Shown: one piece after another, positions 27,112 through 34,038 of the stretch
Numbering within the stretch: the stretch's first letter is position 1
Layout of the letters: each line of letters opens with the position of its first letter
DNA from: Bradyrhizobium sp. MOS002
GTDB lineage: Bacteria; Pseudomonadota; Alphaproteobacteria; Rhizobiales; Xanthobacteraceae
DNA length: 64,000 bases
Assembly: GCF_003020115.1 (NCBI RefSeq)
Contig: NZ_PYFX01000001.1
Coordinates: 62,001 to 126,000, forward strand
Direction: 5' to 3'
The notes under the pieces: model-generated
Databases searched by the model: none
What the model saw: the letters and a program-made list of their open reading frames with translations, nothing else
Told to the model about the DNA's origin: nothing
Translations under genes and position numbers: made by a program

Positions 27112-28329
27112 TTAAGTAACCAGCCCCTTCATCGGACGTGCGCTTGCGCTGTCCGGAAATACCGTCTCCGCCAGCACGCGATCCGACAGGCCGAACTGGC
27201 CCTGCAGCACGCCCTTGATCACGGAGCGCAGGTCTGTGGTGGGCTTGAGATCGCGGGCCTCGAAGAGGTTGGCGGGCTTGAGGCCCGGCCAGTCGGCGAT
27301 GACGCGGCCGCCCTTCACCGCGCCGCCGGCGAGCAGCGCGATCGTTCCCGTACCGTGATCGGTGCCGTCGGTGCCGTTGATGCGCGCGGTGCGGCCGAAT
27401 TCGGTGGCGACCACAACGACGGTGTCGCGCCAGCGCTCGCCGAGGCCGCTTTCGAATTCGGCGAGCGCGCCGTCGAGCCCGCCGAGCAGGAATGCGAGGC
27501 GACCGACAGGGCCGCCTTCATTGGCGTGTGTGTCCCAGCCATCGAACGCGAGCGCCGCAATGCGCGGGCCGTCGTCGGACGCCATCAGTTTTGCGGCGCC
27601 GCGCGCGACCTGCCGCATCTGCGCGACCTGGTTACCCGGCTTCGGCTTCATGTCGTCGCCGCTCGCGGCCTTTTCCAGCTGAAGGCCCTGCGACAGCACG
27701 GCTGCCAGCGCGGGATCGCGATGACGATAGAGCTCGACCAGACGCATCGCGGTGTCGTCATCGGCCTGCGGCAGTGCCACCGGCGCCCAGCCGACGGTCG
27801 GCGCATTGCCGCGCAGCACCAGCGGCGTGGTCGGGCCGACGGCAAGAGCACTCGACACCCGCTCGCCGCGCGGCAGCGCTTCCAGCGCGCGGTTGAGCCA
27901 GCCGGACTGCACGCGACCGGGCCCGGCATAGCCGCTTTCGAGCACGTCCTGGCCGTCGAAATGCGAGCGGTCGCGATAGGGCGTCGCCACCGCGTGGATC
28001 ACCGCAGCGTGCGTGTCGCGATACATGCGTGCAAACTCGGGCATCGCCGGATGCAGCGCAAAGAACGTATCGAGCATGATCGCGGGATGCGCGCCGTCCG
28101 CCGTGAGCGCGATCGCCCCGTGCAGGCCGGCATAATCGGGATCGCCGATCGGCGCGACGGTCGAAAGACCATCGAGCGCGCCGCGCAGGATCACCACGAT
28201 CAGCCGGGGATCGCGACCGTCCGCCGCGCGGGCGAATTTCGGCAAATACGCCCAGGCCGCGAAGGACGCGCCGCCGAGCAGGAGGCCGCGGCGCGAGGTG
28301 AGGAGCCGGTTCTCGACGCAGTCGATCAT
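27112..28329 (-). CDS. DUF1501 family protein with Tat signal
   Basis: A 405-aa exported protein. The twin-arginine signal is SRRGLLLGGASFAAWAYLP (from residue 12), with cleavage after ARA. The mature domain has DUF1501 landmarks: VILRGALDGLSTV, DGQDVLESG, AFDGWDTHANEGG, VVVATEFGRTARIN and the H of GTDHGTG. Together these resemble a metal-dependent phosphatase/sulfatase-type (alkaline phosphatase superfamily) fold. Its start overlaps the stop of the DUF1800 gene within a run of ATG codons (28329-28335); the last is best spaced from GGAG. DUF1501 and DUF1800 genes are commonly paired; their task is not established. Confidence 0.9.
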   Translation of the reverse strand: MIDCVENRLLTSRRGLLLGGASFAAWAYLPKFARAADGRDPRLIVVILRGALDGLSTVAPIGDPDYAGLHGAIALTADGAHPAIMLDTFFALHPAMPEFARMYRDTHAAVIHAVATPYRDRSHFDGQDVLESGYAGPGRVQSGWLNRALEALPRGERVSSALAVGPTTPLVLRGNAPTVGWAPVALPQADDDTAMRLVELYRHRDPALAAVLSQGLQLEKAASGDDMKPKPGNQVAQMRQVARGAAKLMASDDGPRIAALAFDGWDTHANEGGPVGRLAFLLGGLDGALAEFESGLGERWRDTVVVVATEFGRTARINGTDGTDHGTGTIALLAGGAVKGGRVIADWPGLKPANLFEARDLKPTTDLRSVIKGVLQGQFGLSDRVLAETVFPDSASARPMKGLVT

Positions 28330-28331
28330 CA

Positions 28332-29906
28332 TCATCTCCTCTGCATTTCCGGCGACATCAACAGCAGCGCCAGCGCCTGCTGCCGCGACTCCGCCCGCTC
28401 GATGGTTTTGCGCGTTTCGATCGAGGCCGCATCTGCGGCGGCAAATTCCAGCAGGTCGAGCGGGTCGATGTTGGGGCCGAGCCGCGCGCCCATTTGCGCG
28501 GCGATGTCGAGCCGGAGCTTGATGCCTTCGGGCGCAGCCCAGGCGGCGCTGGTATCGGGGAAACCATTCGGGCCGGCCGGCGACCACAGCGGCTGGCCCA
28601 GCAGATTGAGGTTGTTGAGATAAGCGCCGGGATCCTCCGGCACGCGCGCGAGCAGCCGGCCGCTCGCGACCAGGAAATCATAGGGGCTGCGCATCTTGGT
28701 CAGCGGCGCCTGCCACGCCTCGTCGGACTCGACGAGTGCCGTCGCCAGCGCCTTGAGATCCCCGTCGGTCTTGATGAAGACATCGCGCAATCGCGCCACC
28801 AGCGCCGGCGGCGGATCGTCGGCGACGAAATGGCGGACGAACTTGGTGGCGATGAAGTTCGCGGTCGAGGGATGGCGCGCGATGTCAGCGAGGGCGGCTT
28901 CGCCTTGCGCAAGTCCGCTCGGCTCGTAGGTCTTGCCGAGCAGCATTTGCGGCCCGGGCTGGTGCGCATTGACGTTGAACACGAACGAACCGGGCGCCCC
29001 CAGCTGTCCCTGCCGGCCGGCAAAGGTCCAGCCGGTGATGATGCGGGCGAGCGAGGTGACGTCGTCCTGCGTGTAGCCGCCGCCGACGCCGAGCGTATGC
29101 AGCTCCATGATTTCGCGCGCGAGATTTTCGTTCAGCCCGCGCTTGCGGTTCTGGCCCGCGCGCGAATCCGGTCCGAGCGATTGCTGGTTGTCGAGGAAGA
29201 ACAGCATCGCCGGATGCTGCTCCACCGCTTTCAGCATGTCGGCGAAACGCCCGAGCACGTGCGGCCTGATCGCCTCGCGCTCGAACGCGCCGGCCCATAT
29301 CCGCGCCAGCTCGCCCTTGCTGGCGGAGATGCAGAAATGGTTGGACCAGAACACGACCAGACGTTCGGTGAAGCCGCACTCGACCAGGGTCGCGCGCTGC
29401 AACCGCGCCAACGCCTCGGCGCGAAAGGTCTTCTGGATGACGTTGAGCGGCTGCGGGGCGGGTTTTGCGGCAGGCGGCGCGGCCGCGTTGGGCTGCATGG
29501 TGTCCGGCTTCGCCGCGTTGTCCGCCGGCTTATTGTCGGTTGGCCTGACCTCGGCCATCTGGCCGGCGATCTCGGTTGCCGCGGCGTTCAGCGAGAGATT
29601 GCGGCGCAGTCCGGACTTCTGATCGGCGGGCGCCTGCGACGGCGCTTCGGTCGGCGCGCCGGCTTTGGCGGCGGCCTCGCGCGCCTGCTTGACCTGATCC
29701 TGATAGACGAACACCGCCTGCCCGAGCTGCGGCGTGGATTGCAGGCCCGGCGCCTCCAGCAGCACAGCGTTGGGACGCGCGAGTTCCGCCTTCACAAAAC
29801 CGCGAGGATCGGAGGCCGCGTTGATAAGATCGCCGGATGCGCCGCCGCGGGCGCCGAAGCCGAAACGGTTGAGCGCGACGAGCGCGGCTTGCGAATCGCG
29901 GGCCAT
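28332..29906 (-). CDS. DUF1800 family protein
   Basis: A 524-aa protein that starts MARDSQAALVALNRFGFGARGG, the typical DUF1800 N-terminus. A variable A/P-rich insert lies at about residues 70-155. The conserved core follows: ERLVVFWSNHFCIS, ENLAREIMELHTLGV, YTQDDVTSLARIITGW and the KFVRHFVADDPPP region. No signal peptide is obvious. It is translationally coupled (TGA inside the ATGATG run) to the DUF1501 gene, so the products probably work together. Biochemical role unknown. Confidence 0.92.
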   Translation of the reverse strand: MARDSQAALVALNRFGFGARGGASGDLINAASDPRGFVKAELARPNAVLLEAPGLQSTPQLGQAVFVYQDQVKQAREAAAKAGAPTEAPSQAPADQKSGLRRNLSLNAAATEIAGQMAEVRPTDNKPADNAAKPDTMQPNAAAPPAAKPAPQPLNVIQKTFRAEALARLQRATLVECGFTERLVVFWSNHFCISASKGELARIWAGAFEREAIRPHVLGRFADMLKAVEQHPAMLFFLDNQQSLGPDSRAGQNRKRGLNENLAREIMELHTLGVGGGYTQDDVTSLARIITGWTFAGRQGQLGAPGSFVFNVNAHQPGPQMLLGKTYEPSGLAQGEAALADIARHPSTANFIATKFVRHFVADDPPPALVARLRDVFIKTDGDLKALATALVESDEAWQAPLTKMRSPYDFLVASGRLLARVPEDPGAYLNNLNLLGQPLWSPAGPNGFPDTSAAWAAPEGIKLRLDIAAQMGARLGPNIDPLDLLEFAAADAASIETRKTIERAESRQQALALLLMSPEMQRR

Positions 29907-30019
29907 CGATGTGTCCTTCGCGCCTTGCCAACGCTTTCCTGATACGTGCGCGAGGCGTAATATACCGTAGCGGGAGATGAACCCGGCATGAAAATGACAG
30001 CACAGCTTTTGCGCAAATC

Positions 30020-30232
30020 ATGACAAATCCGCAAGAAATGCCGGTGCAGGAACCGCGCCGCCTCGCCTGCTCCCGTTGCGGCACCGAATTCGGCTGCGAT
30101 CTCTCAGGCACCTGCTGGTGCGCGGAAGAAACGGCGCGGCTGCCGATGCCGGTCAAGGGCGAGGATTGCCTGTGCCGGGCGTGCTTGCGAGAAGCGGCGG
30201 CGATGCGTAGCCCGGATGGAGCGCAAGCGTAA
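30020..30232 (+). CDS. Cysteine-rich CWC family protein
   Basis: A 70-aa protein with seven cysteines in the CWC-type arrangement: CSRCGTEFGCDLSGTCWC, then CLCRAC. It is probably a small zinc-binding protein; function unknown. The last seven residues (SPDGAQA) and the stop codon lie inside a dispersed type H repeat, so the natural C-terminus has been replaced or extended by repeat DNA. The ribosome-binding site is weak. Confidence 0.8.
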   Translation: MTNPQEMPVQEPRRLACSRCGTEFGCDLSGTCWCAEETARLPMPVKGEDCLCRACLREAAAMRSPDGAQA

Positions 30233-30293
30233 TCCGGGTTCGTGCCACGCATTGCGACCTTCCCGGATTGCGCTGCGCTCCATCCGGGCTACG
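30207..30293. repeat. Dispersed inverted repeat, type H
   Basis: Left arm GTAGCCCGGATGGAGCGCAA, right arm TGCGCTCCATCCGGGCTAC, with CGTAATCCGGG / CCCGGATTGCG nested inside. It overlaps the 3' end of the CWC gene and reaches to 5 bp from the GST stop. Confidence 0.85.
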
Positions 30294-30297
30294 AAGC

Positions 30298-30996
30298 TTA
30301 GACCGCGTGCCCCGGCGATGTCCGCGCCATGCCGTCGAACGCATCCAGCAGCTTTTCGCGCCAGGCGTAGACCGGGTCATCCGCTTCCAGCAGCTTGAAC
30401 GGGCTCGTCACGCGCGCCCACTGAAAACCGCCGAACACGATGTAGTCGGCATAGTTCGGTGCGGCGCCGCCGATGAAGGGCTGCCTCTTCAGGGTCTGCC
30501 GCATCGCCTCGAGCGATTTGCGGAAGGCGACCACGCCGGTATCGCGGCCTGCCATCACCTCTTCCAGCGTCTTGCCGCCGAAACGCGCCTCGCGCGACTG
30601 GCGGAAATAAGCGGCGTCCACCGCGTCCAGATTGTTCGGAATGTCGGCGATGATCAGCGGAAAGATGCCGCCGACGATGGCGATGTCGCCCCAGGCATTG
30701 AGCATGCGCGCCATGGCGCGGCCGCCCTCGCCGCCGAACAGCGACGGACGGTCCGGAAACTTGTCTTCGAGATAGGTCGCGATCGCCCAGGAATCGACCA
30801 CCGGCTGGTCGTGATGCAGCAGCACCGGAACCTTCTCCGAGCCGTGCGGGGCGATCGCGCTCTTCTCGGTGAAGCGCCAGGGCAGCGTTTCCGCCGAAAG
30901 GCCCTTGTGCGCCAACGCCATCCGCGTGCGCCAGCAGAACGGGCTGAACGGTCGCGAGGCATCGACGCCGACGAGTTCGAACAGTTTGAGCGACAT
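30298..30996 (-). CDS. Glutathione S-transferase family protein (beta-etherase-like)
   Basis: A 232-aa GST distinct from the other two here. The N-terminal SRPFSPFCWRTRMALAHKG, with serine in the active position, and the cis-proline motif EKVPVLLHHDQPVVDSWAI resemble bacterial beta-etherase/LigE-type and related stress GSTs. The C-terminal domain includes FIGGAAPNYADYIVFGGF. The ATG at 30996 has GGGAGA upstream. A type A repeat immediately precedes it. Substrate unknown. Confidence 0.88.
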   Translation of the reverse strand: MSLKLFELVGVDASRPFSPFCWRTRMALAHKGLSAETLPWRFTEKSAIAPHGSEKVPVLLHHDQPVVDSWAIATYLEDKFPDRPSLFGGEGGRAMARMLNAWGDIAIVGGIFPLIIADIPNNLDAVDAAYFRQSREARFGGKTLEEVMAGRDTGVVAFRKSLEAMRQTLKRQPFIGGAAPNYADYIVFGGFQWARVTSPFKLLEADDPVYAWREKLLDAFDGMARTSPGHAV

Positions 30997-31017
30997 GAAA
31001 GAGGTCTCCCGGTATTC

Positions 31018-31099
31018 CGTCATTGCGAGCGAAGCGAAGCAATCCAGGACTGCCGCCGCGGAAACATTCTGGATTGCTTCGCTTGCGCTCGCAATGACG
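31018..31099. repeat. Dispersed inverted repeat, type A, copy 2
   Basis: Ends CGTCATTGCGAGCGAAGCG and CTTGCGCTCGCAATGACG, inner GAAGCAATCCAG / CTGGATTGCTTC. It is closely similar to 17748-17831. Confidence 0.85.
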
Positions 31100-31111
31100 G
31101 ATGTGGAGAGC

Positions 31112-31342
31112 TCACCGCCCGTTGGTGCGCAGCAATCTCTCGCCGTCCTTTGTCACCGCGATGATCAGCCCGAGGCCGGCGATCGTCTCGCGGGCGACGT
31201 AGCCGCGGTCGGCGGCGTCTTCCCAGATGGTGAGGCGCGGGCACGAGGTCTTCCAGGTCGCGATCACCTCGGCATAGGCGCGCGGCTCGCGCGCGACCCA
31301 TTCGACGAAGTCCAGCACCAGCGGGTCGGCCGTCTCGCTCAT
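31112..31342 (-). CDS. Small hypothetical protein coupled to the TauE gene (76 aa)
   Basis: A 76-aa soluble protein beginning MSETADPLVLDFVEWVARE. Its ATG overlaps the TauE stop codon (ATGA at 31339-31342) and has a GGGAGG site, so translation is coupled. The fold looks like a small winged helix or HTH (RLTIWEDAADRGYVARET, then LIIAVTKDGERLL ending), which could be a regulator, but this is inference. No known domain was recognised. Confidence 0.75.
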   Translation of the reverse strand: MSETADPLVLDFVEWVAREPRAYAEVIATWKTSCPRLTIWEDAADRGYVARETIAGLGLIIAVTKDGERLLRTNGR

Positions 31343-32118
31343 TGCAAACCTCCCTTGTCGAAGGCTGCCAGCACGGGCGTGCGGACCAGCAGCCAGCTGC
31401 CATAGGCGATGTAGTAGCAGGCGATGGTGGTGATCAGCTTCATCGACCAGGCCACGAATTGCTGGTCGGTCATGGCTTCGAGGATGCGCCGCGCCAGCGT
31501 GGTGCCGAGCATGGACGCTGCGATCGCGACCCCGGCGAGCACGGGATCGAGCGTCGCGGCCTGGTCGATCACGCCGCCGAAATAGATCAGCTTGGTGAAA
31601 TGGCTGACGAGCTGGCACATCGCCTTGGTCGCCACCTTCTCGCGCCGGCCGAAATCGCCGCCGAGGAAGAAGGTGTCGAGCAGAGGCCCCGACACGCCGG
31701 TCATCAGCATGAGGCCCATGCAGATCGTGCCGTAGACGGTGCCCTGCCAGAGACGGTCGGGATCCGGCTTGATGTTCGCGGGCAGCAGCCGCGCCATGAA
31801 CGGGGTGATGCCGAGCAGCAGCAGCGCGACCGGCTTGTCCGGTACGTAGCGCGTGAGCGACCACGCCGCGAGTGCTACAGCCGCGCCGACCATATAGTTC
31901 GCGACCGGCCGCCAGCGGATATGCGCGCGCCAGAGAAAGGCGCGCCAGCCGTTCGAGGCCATCTGCGTGATCGCATGCAACACCATCGCGGTCGGCAGCG
32001 GCATCAAGGCCAGCAGCACGCCGATCAGGATCAGCCCGCCCGCCATGCCGAACAGCCCCGACAGGAACGCGGTGCCTACCATCAGCAATCCAAGGGCAGC
32101 GATCATGATGGGCGTCAC
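31339..32118 (-). CDS. Sulfite exporter TauE/SafE family permease
   Basis: A 259-aa inner-membrane protein with about 8 helices in two repeats. The TauE signatures are GLFGMAGGLILIGVLLAL near the N-terminus and GTVYGTICMGLMLMTGVSGPLL mid-protein, cut here for length: MTGVSGPLLDTFFLGGD. The substrate may be sulfite, sulfonate or another small organosulfur acid. The GTG start at 32118 has CAGGAG 8 nt upstream and is preferred; ATG 32106 is the alternative. Coupled to the 76-aa gene downstream. Confidence 0.85.
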   Translation of the reverse strand: MTPIMIAALGLLMVGTAFLSGLFGMAGGLILIGVLLALMPLPTAMVLHAITQMASNGWRAFLWRAHIRWRPVANYMVGAAVALAAWSLTRYVPDKPVALLLLGITPFMARLLPANIKPDPDRLWQGTVYGTICMGLMLMTGVSGPLLDTFFLGGDFGRREKVATKAMCQLVSHFTKLIYFGGVIDQAATLDPVLAGVAIAASMLGTTLARRILEAMTDQQFVAWSMKLITTIACYYIAYGSWLLVRTPVLAAFDKGGLQ

Positions 32119-32156
32119 GAGGGATCTCCTGTAAGGCAAGGGACGCACGCTGTTTC

Positions 32157-32299
32157 ACTCCCTCGCCCCGCTTGCGGGGAGAGGGTGGGGTGAGGGGGAG
32201 TCTCCGCAAGGGAGCTAGCAGCGGGAATCGCGGAGGCTCCCCCTCACCCGCCACGCTTCGCGTGTCGGCCTCTCCCCGCGGGCGGGGAGAGGCGAAGGA
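32157..32299. repeat. Dispersed GC-rich palindrome, type C, copy 3
   Basis: CTCCCTCGCCCCGCTTGCGG with GGGGAGAGGGTGGGGTGAGG, then a second hairpin CCCCCTCACCCGCCACGCTT / CCTCTCCCCGCGGGCGGGGA. It lies between the divergent TauE and LysR genes. Confidence 0.78.
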
Positions 32300-32375
32300 G
32301 AACGTGCCCCGCTTGCCGCCGGCGCGCAAACTGAGTTATCTTGGCCTGGCATCAGCTTTTCTGAGGGTCGGTCAT

Positions 32376-33293
32376 TTGCGGCGCTTGCTGTTTCTCAACG
32401 GCATCAAGGCATTCGAAGCCGCGGCGCGGGCCGGCAGCTTTGCCGCGGCCGGCCTCGAGCTGAGCGTATCGGCGGCCGCGGTCAGCCGCATGGTGCACAT
32501 CCTGGAAGAACGGCTCGGCGTCGCCCTGTTCGAGCGCAAGGCCAACAAGCTGCTGCTCACGCAGGCGGGCCGCGCCTATCAGAGCGGGCTGACGCCGATC
32601 TTCGACGCGCTCGCGAGCCTCACCGCCCAAGTGACGGCGCCCTCGAGCGTCCGCGTGCTCACCATCGGCATCGGCCACACCTTCGCGATGCGCTGGCTGA
32701 TCCCGCGCCTGTCGGAGTTTCGCAGCGAAGAGCCCGACATCGAGGTGCGCTTCACCACCGGCGGCGCGTCGGTGCCGTTCGGCGAGGACTGGAGCTGCGG
32801 CATCCAGCTCGGTACCGGCGACTGGCCGGGACTGGTGGCCGAGCCGCTGTTCGCGGGCGACCTCACACCGGTCTGCGTGCCCCGGCTGGCTTCCTCGCTG
32901 AAGCGCCCGGCCGATCTCAGGGGACCGAGCCTGATCCGGGTGGCGCATTCGCCCGATGACTGGCCGATCTGGCTCAAGGCCGCGAACCTCGCGCGCATCA
33001 ACGCGCGGGGGCCGGAGTTCCAGTTCTACGGCCAGGCGCTTCAGGCTGCCGCCGACGGGCTCGGCATCGCCATGGGCATCCGGCCCTATATCGACGACGA
33101 TCTCGCCGCCGGCCGGCTGGTGGCGCCATTCGACCTCTCGGTGCCCAAGGGCATGCGCTGGTACCTGCTCTATCGCAGCTTCCAGACCGAGCAGCGCGAC
33201 TTTGCCGCGTTCCGCCGCTGGATCATGCGCGCGGCGTCGGAACCCGCCGCCCGTCCCGTCCGGCGGACCGGCCGCGTCAGCACGCGGAACTGA
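32376..33293 (+). CDS. LysR-family transcriptional regulator (GcvA-like)
   Basis: A 305-aa regulator. The N-terminal winged HTH is LNGIKAFEAAARAGSF then SVSAAAVSRMVHILEERLGV. The effector domain starts about residue 95 (VLTIGIGHTFAMRWLIPRL) with RFTTGGASVPFGEDWSCGI resembling GcvA-type binding domains. The likely start is TTG at 32376, with GAGGG upstream; the frame is open further into repeat DNA without a better start. It is divergent from the TauE operon, a layout common for a LysR regulator of that operon. C-terminal tail is Arg-rich. Confidence 0.88.
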   Translation: MRRLLFLNGIKAFEAAARAGSFAAAGLELSVSAAAVSRMVHILEERLGVALFERKANKLLLTQAGRAYQSGLTPIFDALASLTAQVTAPSSVRVLTIGIGHTFAMRWLIPRLSEFRSEEPDIEVRFTTGGASVPFGEDWSCGIQLGTGDWPGLVAEPLFAGDLTPVCVPRLASSLKRPADLRGPSLIRVAHSPDDWPIWLKAANLARINARGPEFQFYGQALQAAADGLGIAMGIRPYIDDDLAAGRLVAPFDLSVPKGMRWYLLYRSFQTEQRDFAAFRRWIMRAASEPAARPVRRTGRVSTRN

Positions 33294-33417
33294 CGCTGCA
33301 ATCCGCCTTTGGGCAAAAAAGCCCGCCGCTTGTGAACGGCTTCACATCCTGAAATCCGCAAACGTGGTCTCCTGACCCTCCAACAAGGCGCTCGAACAAA
33401 ACATTTTGGGGACTGCA

Positions 33418-33645
33418 ATGACGACCCTCTACGACGGCTTTGACATCGAATCCTTCGAAGCTGGCCAGGGGCTTTGGCACGCCCGTATCCGGCGTGCCGA
33501 TTTCAGCCCGGTTGCCATCGACGGCGTGCTGTTTCCGGCCATGGAAGTCGGCTTCGCCTGGCCTGATCCCGATGCCGCGATTGCCCATGCCAAGCATCAC
33601 ATCGATCGCTTCCGCCGGCGGGCCGACGACAGCGACGACGAATAA
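33418..33645 (+). CDS. Small conserved hypothetical protein (75 aa)
   Basis: A 75-aa soluble protein: MTTLYDGFDIESFEAGQG, a WHARIRRAD strand region, and an acidic tail (RRADDSDDE). A GGGGA site precedes the ATG at 33418. No known domain recognised. The next small zinc-ribbon gene is 55 bp downstream on the same strand. Confidence 0.78.
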   Translation: MTTLYDGFDIESFEAGQGLWHARIRRADFSPVAIDGVLFPAMEVGFAWPDPDAAIAHAKHHIDRFRRRADDSDDE

Positions 33646-33700
33646 GCGAGCGGGACCGCAAGCGAACCAGGGAACGGCGCAGGGTCAGGGGAAACCGGTC

Positions 33701-33931
33701 ATGTCAGTCATCGAATTCGAAGACACGTCGCGGCCGAGGATTTACACCCGCAATGTGCTGTCCAGCTGCCCGGAATGCGACGGCGATCTCACGGTGCTCC
33801 GCGTAATCGGCGGCCGTGCCGGATGCGAGTATTGGGCCATGCGCTGCACCGATTGCGGCAGCATCCATCTCGACATCCTTGAGCCGCGCCAGGCGGCCGG
33901 GGACGATGACGGACCGTCGCCGGCGGCCTGA
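33701..33931 (+). CDS. Small zinc-ribbon-like protein (76 aa)
   Basis: Seventy-six residues with two CxxC pairs ([10 protein letters not shown] and [10 protein letters not shown]), typical of a zinc ribbon. The tail is acidic. The ATG at 33701 is preceded by AGGGGAAA. It ends 107 bp before uvrB. Function unknown; it might bind nucleic acid or act as a metal-binding adaptor. Confidence 0.78.
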   Translation: MSVIEFEDTSRPRIYTRNVLSSCPECDGDLTVLRVIGGRAGCEYWAMRCTDCGSIHLDILEPRQAAGDDDGPSPAA

Positions 33932-34038
33932 TCGCAAGATCCGGCAATCCAGGCCTGCTGCCAACCTGCTGTCAGCAGTCTGATCCGGGAGGGGCATTCG
34001 CTCTTTATTGCGAGGCGGACTCGCCCCATATTCGGAGC

